A stretch of 50,067 bases of DNA from Methylobacterium planeticum. Its GTDB lineage: Bacteria; Pseudomonadota; Alphaproteobacteria; Rhizobiales; Beijerinckiaceae. Position numbers and translations under genes: made by a program. Positions within the stretch are counted from its first letter, which is position 1; every line of letters begins with the position of its first letter. A model generated the notes under the pieces. That model was not told the DNA's origin, did not search any database, and saw only the letters and a list, made by a program, of their open reading frames with translations. Of this stretch, positions 8,883 to 16,180 are shown piece after piece. The stretch spans positions 1 to 50,067 of the forward strand of contig NZ_VZZJ01000036.1 in the NCBI RefSeq assembly GCF_008806345.1, in the 5' to 3' direction.

Positions 8883-9341
8883 TCAGGCCGACGCGCCGGG
8901 CCGATCGTCGGTCTCCGGCGCGTGCGCGTTGAGCCAGCCGACCGCCCCGGTCAGGTCGAAGCCCCGGGCGGCGCCGAAAGGGAGGACGTCCGCGCGCCGC
9001 ATGCGCCCGGCGAGCACCTCGCCGAGGACCCAGAGCGTGAGGGACCGGGTACCGCTGCGGCAATGGGCGAGGACCGGGCCGGAGGCGCCCGCGACCGCGT
9101 CCCGGAAGTTCTCGATCTCCGCGCGGGTGATCGTCGCGCCGGTCACGGGCAGGTGCCGGTAGGCGAGGCCGGCCGCCTCGGCCGATTCGCGCTCGGCCTC
9201 GGAGCCGGGCTGTCCCGCCTCCTCGCCGTCGGGGCGGTTGTTGATCAGGAGCGCGTAGCCCGCCGCTGCGAGCCCGGCGATGTCCTCGCCGTTCGGCTGG
9301 CCGGCGACCGTCAGGCCCGGCGCGATCTCCGTGCGTATCAT
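8883..9341 (-). CDS. DUF442/Blh-type protein tyrosine phosphatase-like protein (TIGR01244-like)
   Basis: A 152-residue protein with the fold signature of the beta-lactamase-hydrolase-like phosphatases: AGQPNGEDIAGLAAAGY at the N-terminus, LINNRPDGEE, and the P-loop HCRSGTRS near residue 97 with the Cys nucleophile and Arg of the CX5R motif. In relatives this domain can be fused to a sulfur dioxygenase-like hydrolase and linked to sulfide metabolism; here it stands alone. The start at 9341 (MIRTEIAPG) is preceded by AGGTGGAAG. Phosphatase or sulfurtransferase activity is not decided by the sequence. Confidence 0.85.
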   Translation of the reverse strand: MIRTEIAPGLTVAGQPNGEDIAGLAAAGYALLINNRPDGEEAGQPGSEAERESAEAAGLAYRHLPVTGATITRAEIENFRDAVAGASGPVLAHCRSGTRSLTLWVLGEVLAGRMRRADVLPFGAARGFDLTGAVGWLNAHAPETDDRPGASA

Positions 9342-9403
9342 CGGCGCTTCCACCTGTGCCCGTCGCCCGGCCAGCATAGAGCAAGGCGGCGGCGGGCACA
9401 CCG

Positions 9404-9481
9404 TCATCGCCGCATCGCCAGCACGATGAAGCCCGAATAGGCGAAGGCCGCGGCCATGATGGTGAGGGAGAGGGAATCCAT
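9404..9481 (-). CDS. Possible 25-residue membrane peptide
   Basis: MDSLSLTIMAAAFAYSGFIV and a short basic tail form a single hydrophobic helix ending in MRR. It sits just upstream of the phosphatase on the same strand. No clear ribosome site precedes the ATG, so the call is tentative. Confidence 0.3.
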   Translation of the reverse strand: MDSLSLTIMAAAFAYSGFIVLAMRR

Positions 9482-9741
9482 GGCCGGCCGATACGGCCTG
9501 GCCGGGGCTCCGGCCACGGCGCGTTCGGCCGCTGTGGCATCGTGACCCCGGCCTGGGACGGGGAGCCGACCCGGAGCCCATTCAGGCTCTAGCCTGCAGA
9601 ATGAAACGTTGTTTATTCCGGCTGACAAGCAAAATTTCCCAGCCATAGCGAAAAAATTACACATAGGGACGCATTACCCCTTGATGCGGTGGCAGCAAGG
9701 TGATCATAGGCGCGCTGAGCAACTTCCAATGGGCCGTTGAA
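9482..9741. other. Upstream region of the MucR gene
   Basis: Bases 9590-9670 are A+T-rich (several A and T runs), unusual here and expected for a promoter or a MucR-type target, since MucR/Ros proteins bind A+T-rich sites and often their own promoter. No exact operator can be assigned. Confidence 0.4.
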
Positions 9742-10209
9742 ATGTCAGAAGAAAGCCAGGGGACGAACCCCGAATTCATTGCACTCGCCGGTGACATCGT
9801 TTCCGCCTATGTGTCCAACAACTCCGTTCCTGTCGCGGAGCTACCGAGCCTGATCGCCAGCATCCACACGGCCCTGCAGGGATTGTCCACCGGTGCCGCG
9901 ACCGCCGCGGCCGCCGAGACGGTCGAGAAGCCGACCCCGGCGCAGGTCCGCAAGTCGATCACCCCGGACGCGCTGATCAGCTTCATCGACGGCAAGCCCT
10001 ACAAGACCCTCAAGCGCCACCTCACCGGCCACGGGCTCGATCCCTACAGCTACCGCCAGCGCTACGGCCTGCCGAGCGACTACCCGATGGTGGCGGCGAA
10101 CTACGCCGCACAGCGCTCCGAACTCGCCAAGTCGATCGGCCTCGGGCGCGCCGGCGGCCAGGCCGAGGATCCCGACGCGTCGCGGCCCCGCGGCCGCAAG
10201 GCGGGTTGA
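9742..10209 (+). CDS. mucR: MucR/Ros family transcriptional regulator, zinc cysteines missing
   Basis: A 155-residue protein. The C-terminal Ros/MucR DNA-binding region is clear: SITPDALISF, then KTLKRHLTGHGLDPYSYRQR, then YGLPSDYPMVAANYAAQRS. In classical Ros the two zinc-binding cysteines lie in a CLEC stretch before the LKRHL..H helix; here the same place reads SFID, so both Cys are absent while the two His remain. The N-terminal 60 residues match the oligomerisation part of the family. MucR proteins are histone-like repressors of surface polysaccharide, motility and cell-cycle genes. The start at 9742 (MSEESQG) is the family-like one; an in-frame GTG at 9700 would add 14 residues. Confidence 0.9.
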   Translation: MSEESQGTNPEFIALAGDIVSAYVSNNSVPVAELPSLIASIHTALQGLSTGAATAAAAETVEKPTPAQVRKSITPDALISFIDGKPYKTLKRHLTGHGLDPYSYRQRYGLPSDYPMVAANYAAQRSELAKSIGLGRAGGQAEDPDASRPRGRKAG

Positions 10210-10351
10210 GGGACAACCCGTTCCAGGCGGCGGGCTCAGGGCGGCGGAACGGCCGCGCACGCGCCGCCTTAACGGCCCCGAAACCGGGGCCGCCTAGACC
10301 CGTCTCTCCGGTCGCCGTCACCGGCTCGCCGGGGCCGGAGAGAGGCTTCGC

Positions 10352-10561
10352 GTGCACGATCCCTTCGTTCCCGCCGTCCTGGCCGAGCGCCTGCGCGCCA
10401 AGCGCCGCCGGCCCTGCGCGGTCGCGGCCCTCGATCCGACGCCCGCCAAGCCCGTCTTCGCCGAACTCCTCGACGGCCAGGGCCGCGGCACCGGCCAGTT
10501 CGTGCGCCTGTCGCAGGGCATGGTCGAGCGCATCGCCCGCGCCGTGAAGGCCGCCGGCTGA
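10352..10561 (+). CDS. Small hypothetical protein
   Basis: A 69-residue protein with a GTG start; GGAGAGAGG lies about six bases before it. The sequence AVAALDPTPAKPVFAELLDG followed by ..RLSQGMVERIARAVKAAG has strong G/C third positions. No signal peptide or domain is recognised. It is followed after about 110 bases by the holin-X-like gene. Confidence 0.6.
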   Translation: MHDPFVPAVLAERLRAKRRRPCAVAALDPTPAKPVFAELLDGQGRGTGQFVRLSQGMVERIARAVKAAG

Positions 10562-10674
10562 GGGTGGATCGGGCGCGCCCGGGAACGCCGGGGGATCGCT
10601 GCCGTTGCGTTGATCGGACATCCATGCCGGGCGCGGGGCGCGCCGCCTCGCACCGGCCCCATCGAGGGACGCTC

Positions 10675-11091
10675 ATGGTCGATCGATCGCAGGCAGGCCG
10701 CGCACCGGAACGCGCGCTGCCGAGCCGCTGGAGCCTGCTCGCGGAGGCCCTGCGGGCCGGCGGCGACCTGATCGGCAAGGAGCTGAAGCTGTTTCAGGTC
10801 GAGGCCGACGGCAATCTCCGCGCCATCGCGGCCCTGATCGCCCGCTTCGGCTTCGCGCTCATCCTGCTCGTCGGCGGCTTGCTTCTGCTGGTCCTGGCCC
10901 TCGTCAGGGCCATCGGCGCGCTGATCGGCTCGCAGGCGCTCGCCGCGCTCGGGGTCGGGGGCGCCTTCGCGGCCGTCACCGGGATCTTCCTCGTCCTCGG
11001 CCTGCGGCGCATGTCCCTCGACAATCTCGCCCCCCGGCGGACCGAGCGGCAGCTGACGCGGGATGCGGAGCTCGTCGGGGCCGGAGAGTAG
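10675..11091 (+). CDS. Phage holin family (holin-X/DUF1469-like) membrane protein
   Basis: 138 residues. An N-terminal amphipathic part (LLAEALRAGGDLIGKELKLF) is followed by two membrane helices (about residues 54-80 and 84-110) and a charged tail. This layout fits the Actinobacterial holin-X/YqjE group, which despite the name is common in chromosomes and not tied to phage lysis. The start at 10675 follows a GAGGGA ribosome site; no phage genes surround it. The role is probably an inner-membrane stress-related protein (inference). Confidence 0.75.
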   Translation: MVDRSQAGRAPERALPSRWSLLAEALRAGGDLIGKELKLFQVEADGNLRAIAALIARFGFALILLVGGLLLLVLALVRAIGALIGSQALAALGVGGAFAAVTGIFLVLGLRRMSLDNLAPRRTERQLTRDAELVGAGE

Positions 11092-11117
11092 AGCCGCCCC
11101 GGCGCCTCCGGCCCCGC

Positions 11118-12161
11118 TCAGGTGACGAGCCAGTCGCTCGGCACGTGGACCGTGAAGGCCTTGCCCTCGTCGACCCAGCCGGCCCCGGCGGCGCCCACCC
11201 GGATCGCGTCGGCCTCGCCCGCGCTCCCGGCGAAATGGTGGACGCCGCTCTGCGTGTTGAAGAACCGCTCGAGGGTGACGGCACCGGGGCCTCCCGCCGC
11301 CGGGCTCGCGTAGGCCTCGAAGGCGACGCCCTCGTAGACGTAGCTCGGCAGGGTCTTGATGATCTGGTCCCGCTCGGCGACGCCGGTGGTGTAGAAATGC
11401 GTGCCGTGGGCCGTGTCGAAGAAGCGGAACACGTCGATGGTGCCGGGGCCGGCATCCGGGGTCGCCCAGGCGACGCCCTCGTAGACGTAGCCGATCTTGC
11501 TGTTGATCAGCCAATCCCGCTCGGCCACGCTCGAGGTGTAGAAATGGTCGTTCGTGGCCGCGTTGAAGAAGCGGAAGCTGTCGTGCAGCCCCGCCGACGC
11601 GACGGTCGGCGACGGGACCGCGGCCGCCGTGGGGATCGCCGGAACCGGCGCGGGGCTCGCGCTCGCGACCGCGGGGGCGCCGTAGAGCGCCTGGATGCCG
11701 CTGATGTCCGAGGCGGTGAGGTCGGTCACGGCGCTGCTGAGATAGGGGTTCATTACCGCCGTCGCGCCGCTGTAATGATCGAGGCCGAGGGCGTGGCCGA
11801 TCTCGTGCAGGGCCACGAGGAAGAGGCTGGCCTTGTGGTTGCTGACGATGCCGCCCGCCGCGGCGTGCCAGCCCTCGCCGCTGTCGAAGGTGATGTCGGC
11901 GGAGGTGAAGCGATTGCCGAAATAGGTGTAGCGCGTCTGGCCCAGGACGTTGTCGAGCCCGTCGATGGCGCCGTTGCTGAACCGGATAGCGGCGCCGGAT
12001 GCCGAGGCGGCCTGCACGAAGGTGATGTTCGCGTGCGCCGACCAATCGGCGAAGGCCGCGGTCAGGATGGGCTGGAACGCCGCCGGGATGCTCGCGTCCA
12101 CAGCCCAGGACACGGTCGCCCCCGCGCCCCAGAGCGGTCCCTCCAAAGCGTATGCTGCCAT
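11118..12161 (-). CDS. Matrixin-like zinc metalloprotease with DUF5648-type repeats
   Basis: A 347-residue protein. Residues 1-150 are a metzincin catalytic domain with HEIGHALGLDH at 119-129 (three zinc His and the catalytic Glu) and a Met-turn VMNPY near 137. A Pro/Ala linker (about 165-185) leads to three repeats of about 45 residues with FRFF...HFYT..VAERD and YVYEGVAF, as in DUF5648 domains, probably for binding outside the cell. There is no N-terminal signal peptide, which suggests type I-like secretion as in serralysins (inference). The third repeat is degenerate (HHFAGSAGEAD). The gene is convergent with the holin-X-like gene. Confidence 0.88.
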   Translation of the reverse strand: MAAYALEGPLWGAGATVSWAVDASIPAAFQPILTAAFADWSAHANITFVQAASASGAAIRFSNGAIDGLDNVLGQTRYTYFGNRFTSADITFDSGEGWHAAAGGIVSNHKASLFLVALHEIGHALGLDHYSGATAVMNPYLSSAVTDLTASDISGIQALYGAPAVASASPAPVPAIPTAAAVPSPTVASAGLHDSFRFFNAATNDHFYTSSVAERDWLINSKIGYVYEGVAWATPDAGPGTIDVFRFFDTAHGTHFYTTGVAERDQIIKTLPSYVYEGVAFEAYASPAAGGPGAVTLERFFNTQSGVHHFAGSAGEADAIRVGAAGAGWVDEGKAFTVHVPSDWLVT

Positions 12162-12564
12162 GCGTCACCTCCCTGGCGCCTGTCGGGACGGTGCGTGTGA
12201 CTCCTTAATGCGGGGATAATGCGACGAAGCCGGTCCCGCCCCGCCGTATGCCGTCCTTGCGTCCGAATACGCACCGGCATCCCAGCGTTGTTCCCTTACA
12301 ATCCGTTTATCATGGATCATTCTAAGAAAACATTCCAAATAAAAAACCCGATAGCGTCCAGCATCTGCCGGGTAAAGGCGTGAGTTCAACGTGAAATTGT
12401 CGCTGATAGGCTTTAAATTTCGGGAGTTCCTGCGGATGATTGCGTCGCTCGGGCTGATCGAAAACTGAAGGTTGACGTTTTCCACTCAGGAGCAAAGCTG
12501 GTCGCCAGGTCTCTTCAGAATTCCCGGTCTGGAAGCCGGCGCCGTCCGGCCCGATGACGAACTG
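12162..12564. other. A+T-rich divergent region
   Basis: Between the metalloprotease and the small plus-strand gene. Bases 12300-12430 are the most A+T-rich stretch for several kilobases and include a run of A at about 12345. Probably promoters; no operator or RNA gene could be defined. Confidence 0.45.
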
Positions 12565-12831
12565 ATGCTTAGCCTCGTCCCTTCCGACGATCGCGCAGTG
12601 CTTGAAGGCAGCGCCGAGATCGTGCGCACGAGCCTCCTCGGCGACCGGGCCGTCCGGATCACCCGGCGGGACGCGACGATGCGGCTGGTGATGAGCCGGG
12701 GCGGGGTTTTCCACAGCGCGGACGGCGAGCCCGTCCGCAGCCGCCGGGACGCCGTCGCGGCGCTGCGCGCGGCCGGCATCGACGTCTTCCGCATGGCCGG
12801 CGAGGCCGTCGCCACCGCCAAGGTCGGCTGA
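12565..12831 (+). CDS. Small hypothetical protein
   Basis: 88 residues from ATG 12565 (MLSLVPSDDR), with GEPVRSRRDAVAALRAAGID and a TAKVG end. The stop at 12831 is firm but the start is not: a TTG at 12472 would add 31 residues, yet those codons have poor G/C third positions and the AAGG before it is too close. No domain is recognised. Its 3' end faces the chemotaxis gene across a G-rich repeat. Confidence 0.5.
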   Translation: MLSLVPSDDRAVLEGSAEIVRTSLLGDRAVRITRRDATMRLVMSRGGVFHSADGEPVRSRRDAVAALRAAGIDVFRMAGEAVATAKVG

Positions 12832-12839
12832 CAGCTGCC

Positions 12840-12868
12840 GGGGCCGGGCCGGGCCGGGGCCGGGCCGG
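12840..12868 (+). repeat. GGGCC-type repeat with G-quadruplex potential
   Basis: Five runs of three or four G separated by CC, then GG, fill more than half of the 53-base gap between two converging genes. Four G-runs of at least three with two-base loops fit the simple quadruplex rule. Confidence 0.6.
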
Positions 12869-12884
12869 TCTCGGGCGCGCGGCA

Positions 12885-14366
12885 TCAGCGGGCCAGGATG
12901 CGGGCCGCCTCCTTCGTGGTGGCCACGGCCTGGGACACCCCCGAGAGGGAGCCCGAGATCGCCCGGACGTTGCCGGAGATCGCCGCCACCGCGTCGGCGG
13001 CCTCCTGCATGTTGGAGGAGATGTCCCGCGTCACCACGCTCTGCTCCTCCACCGCGGCGGCCGCGCTGACGACGTGGTCGCGCAGGGTCGCGACCGAGGC
13101 CCCGATCCCCCCGAGGGCGCCGACGACCTCCCCGGCGACGGCGCGGATGCCGTCGATCTCGCCCGCGATCTGCTCGGTCGCCCGGGCGGCCTGGTTGGCG
13201 AGGCTCTTCACCTCGCTCGCCACCACGGCGAAGCCGCGGCCGGCCTCGCCCGCCCGCGCCGACTCGATGGTCGCGTTGAGGGCCAGCAGGTTGATCTGGC
13301 CCGCGATGGTCTGGATCAGCCCGACGATTCCCCCCATGGCGCTCGCCGCCTGCGCGAGCCGCTCCGTGAAGGCGTTGGCGGCGGCCACCTGCGCATGGGC
13401 GTCGTCGGTGGCCCGGCGCGACTTCGCCATGCCCTCGGAGATCTCGCTCACCGAGGCTGCGAGCTCCTCGGTCGCCGCCGCCATCGTCTGGACGGCCTGG
13501 GCGGTGCTGCCCGCGGCCTGCGTCGCCGCGGTGGATTCCGCGTCGGTCCGGGCGATCGCCCCGTCGATCTCGCCGAAGTTCTGCGCGATCAGGCGCTGGA
13601 GATCGGCCAGGAGGGTGACCTGCGGGGTGATGTCGGTGGCGAACTTGACCACCTTGTAGGGGCGCCCGCCGGCATCCAGGATCGGGTTGTAGGAGGCCTC
13701 GATCCAGACCGCCCGGCCTCCCTTGCCGATGCGCTTGTACTGGCCGGCCCGGTAGCGGCCCTGGCGCAGGGTCTCCCAGAACGCCCGGTAGGCCGCGCTC
13801 TCCCGGTCGGCGGCCTCCACGAACAGGCCGTGATGGCGCCCGACGATCTCCGGAAGGGTGTAGCCGAGGGTCTTCAGGAAGTTCTCGTTGGCGTCCAGGA
13901 TGGTGCCGTCGAGGGCGAAGGCGATCACCGCCTGGGAGGTCCGGATCGCGTCGATCTGGCCCTGGCGGTCGGCGTCCTCGGCCTTCTGGCGGGTGATGTC
14001 GGTGGCGAACTTGACCACCTTGAAGGGCCGGCCGTGCCGGTCGAGGATCGGATTGTAGGACGCCTCGATCCACACCTCACGGTTGTTTTTGCCGATGCGC
14101 CGGAACTGGCCGGCCTGGTAGCGGCCCTCGCGCAGGGCCGCCCAGAACGCCCGGTACTGCGCATCCTCGCGCATCGCGGGCTCGACGAACAGGCCGTGGT
14201 GCCGGCCCTGCACCTCCGACAGCGCGTAGCCGAGGACGCGCAGGAAATTGTCGTTCGCGTTCAGGATCCGCCCGTCGAGGTCGAACTCGATGATGCCCTG
14301 AGAGCGGTCGAGGGCGGCGAACTTCGCCGCCATCTCGACCGCAGACCGTTTCAAGCCTCCGAACAT
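12885..14366 (-). CDS. Soluble methyl-accepting chemotaxis protein with two PAS domains (BdlA-like)
   Basis: 493 residues from ATG 14366 (MFGGLKRSAV), preceded by TTGGAG; a longer frame to 14444 lacks a site. Residues 1-250 are two PAS domains so alike that both contain GRHHGLFVE, VWIEASYNPILD and KVVKFATDIT. The rest is an MCP signalling domain with the hairpin tip region QINLLALNATIESARAGE followed by GFAVVASEVKSLANQ. There are no membrane helices, no HAMP and no visible CheR-docking pentapeptide. The layout PAS-PAS-MCP without membrane anchor matches Aer/BdlA-type internal sensors; BdlA governs biofilm dispersal in Pseudomonas. It diverges from the P450/GGDEF-EAL pair. Confidence 0.9.
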   Translation of the reverse strand: MFGGLKRSAVEMAAKFAALDRSQGIIEFDLDGRILNANDNFLRVLGYALSEVQGRHHGLFVEPAMREDAQYRAFWAALREGRYQAGQFRRIGKNNREVWIEASYNPILDRHGRPFKVVKFATDITRQKAEDADRQGQIDAIRTSQAVIAFALDGTILDANENFLKTLGYTLPEIVGRHHGLFVEAADRESAAYRAFWETLRQGRYRAGQYKRIGKGGRAVWIEASYNPILDAGGRPYKVVKFATDITPQVTLLADLQRLIAQNFGEIDGAIARTDAESTAATQAAGSTAQAVQTMAAATEELAASVSEISEGMAKSRRATDDAHAQVAAANAFTERLAQAASAMGGIVGLIQTIAGQINLLALNATIESARAGEAGRGFAVVASEVKSLANQAARATEQIAGEIDGIRAVAGEVVGALGGIGASVATLRDHVVSAAAAVEEQSVVTRDISSNMQEAADAVAAISGNVRAISGSLSGVSQAVATTKEAARILAR

Positions 14367-14756
14367 CCCGACAACTCCAAGCCTTCGGGCGCGTCGGTAG
14401 CGGCTCCGCGGTTCCGCAGGTTCCGCACGCGCCACCGGCACCACAACTGACAGTAGAACTTGCGCGCCGCAGACCTGAAGGTTCGGTTAACTCAGGTCGA
14501 ATTTCGGCCAACATCCGAACCTGCGGTGCCGGAACGAAGCCCCGAAACCCGCCCGATGGACGGGCGAAGCCGGCTATTCGCGTGTCGGGGCGCCAGGGAC
14601 TCGCAGCATTGGCCGAAGATCAACCTGGGACCGCGGGGGTGAATCGCGGCGAGATCCTGGCCGAACGGTGTCCGCTCGGATTCGAACAGAGCGATTAAGG
14701 GCCCGTCAAGCACCGGCGGGATAGCGTTGCACCTTAGGGTTACAGGTGTCGCGCGG
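14367..14756. other. Divergent promoter region
   Basis: 390 bases between the chemotaxis gene and the P450. Base composition is slightly lower in G+C around 14460-14530. No recognisable -35/-10 or operator could be assigned with confidence and no gene was seen. Confidence 0.4.
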
Positions 14757-16175
14757 ATGCAGACAACCACAGTGAGCACGTTCCCGCTCTCCACGGCGGC
14801 GCCGTCGTTCAAGGCCTCGGTGGCCGAGGCGGCAGCGTTCCCGCGCCTCGTGCAGACGGTGGTGCGCAACATGATCGAGGCCTGGCCGGCCGAGGTCTAC
14901 CGCGAGAGCCTGGTCGAGGCCCGCTTCCTCGGGCGCAAGACCGTCTTCGTCAGCGATCCGCGCCTGATCCACGACCTTCTGGTGACGCAGGCCGCGCAGC
15001 TCGGGCGCGAGGAATTCTTGACCCGCTCCCTCAAGCCGGCCCTCGGCGACGGGATCCTGACCTCGGACGGCGAGCGCTGGAAGGCGCAGCGCCGCACCGC
15101 CGCGCCGGTCTTCCGCCACGACCGGATCAGGGAATTCGTGCCCGCCATGACGGGCGCCGCCGCCGCCACCCGGGCGCGCTGGGACCGGCAGGGCGCAGAG
15201 CGCGGGGCCGCGCGCGGGGCCGAGTCCGCGCCGTTGGATGTCCTCGCCGAGATGATGCGCACGACCTTCGACATCATCGTCGCCACGATGATGTCGGACG
15301 AGGTCGGCCTCGATGTCGGGGCCTTCGGCCGGGCGATGAACGCCTATCTCGACCAGACCCGCTGGAAGATGGCCCTGACCCTCGTGGGCGCCCCGGCCTG
15401 GATGCCGCATCCGGGCTATTTCCGGGCGGTCTCGGCCGCGCGCTACCTGCGCGGCACCGTCGCGGCGGCGGTGGCGAGCCGCCGCCAGCGCGGCAAGACC
15501 GGCTCCGATCTCCTCGGCCTGATGCTGCAGGCCCGCGACCCGGAAGGGGGGGCGGCGATGTCGGATGAGAGCCTCACCGACAATCTCCTGACCTTCATCG
15601 CGGCGGGCCACGAGACCACCGCCATCACGCTCGCCTGGACCCTGTGGCTGCTGGCGGAGCACCCGGAGGTCGAGGCCCGCGTCGTCGCCGAGATGCGCGC
15701 CGCGGCCCAGGCGGGGCAGGGCCCGAACCTCGAGGTGCTGACCTATACCCGGCAGGTGCTCATGGAGGTAATGCGCCTCTACCCGGCGGCCCCCCTCCTG
15801 GTGCGCAAGACCCTCGGGGAGATCAGCCTCGGCGGCACCCGCATCCCGGCCGGGCGCTCCGTCCACGTGCCCGTCTACGCGCTCCATCGCCACGCCAAGC
15901 TCTGGTCCGAGCCCGCGCGCTTCGACCCCGACCGCTTCGGCCCGGCCCAGTCCGCCGCCCGCGACCGCTACGCCTACATGCCCTTCGGGGCCGGCCCGCG
16001 GATCTGCATCGGCATGGGCTTCGCCATCACGGAATGCCTCGCGATCCTGGCGGAGCTTCTCCCGGCCTACCGCTTCAGCCGCAACGGCTCGGGCCGCCCG
16101 GACGCGCGCTTCAGCGTGACGCTGCGTCCGCATGGCGGCGTGCGCATGGTCGTGACGCCGCGCCGGCTGCACTGA
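14757..16175 (+). CDS. Cytochrome P450
   Basis: A 472-residue heme monooxygenase with all core motifs: I-helix AGHETT near residue 283, K-helix EVMRLYP near 337, and the heme loop FGAGPRICIG with the axial Cys near 416. There is no membrane anchor, so it is soluble and needs separate redox partners, none of which is encoded nearby. The overall pattern (EEFLTRSLKPALGDGILTSDG, KAQRRTAAPVF) resembles CYP102/CYP4-like fatty-acid or terpene hydroxylases, but the substrate cannot be read. Start ATG 14757 (MQTTTVSTF) is preferred over the upstream TTG. A GGDEF-EAL gene starts five bases after its stop, so the two are probably cotranscribed. Confidence 0.93.
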   Translation: MQTTTVSTFPLSTAAPSFKASVAEAAAFPRLVQTVVRNMIEAWPAEVYRESLVEARFLGRKTVFVSDPRLIHDLLVTQAAQLGREEFLTRSLKPALGDGILTSDGERWKAQRRTAAPVFRHDRIREFVPAMTGAAAATRARWDRQGAERGAARGAESAPLDVLAEMMRTTFDIIVATMMSDEVGLDVGAFGRAMNAYLDQTRWKMALTLVGAPAWMPHPGYFRAVSAARYLRGTVAAAVASRRQRGKTGSDLLGLMLQARDPEGGAAMSDESLTDNLLTFIAAGHETTAITLAWTLWLLAEHPEVEARVVAEMRAAAQAGQGPNLEVLTYTRQVLMEVMRLYPAAPLLVRKTLGEISLGGTRIPAGRSVHVPVYALHRHAKLWSEPARFDPDRFGPAQSAARDRYAYMPFGAGPRICIGMGFAITECLAILAELLPAYRFSRNGSGRPDARFSVTLRPHGGVRMVVTPRRLH

Positions 16176-16180
16176 TCGCC

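Noticed and set aside
10675..11091. Evidence of a prophage from the holin-like gene
   Set aside because: No other phage gene is near, and this holin-X group is a normal chromosomal membrane protein family.
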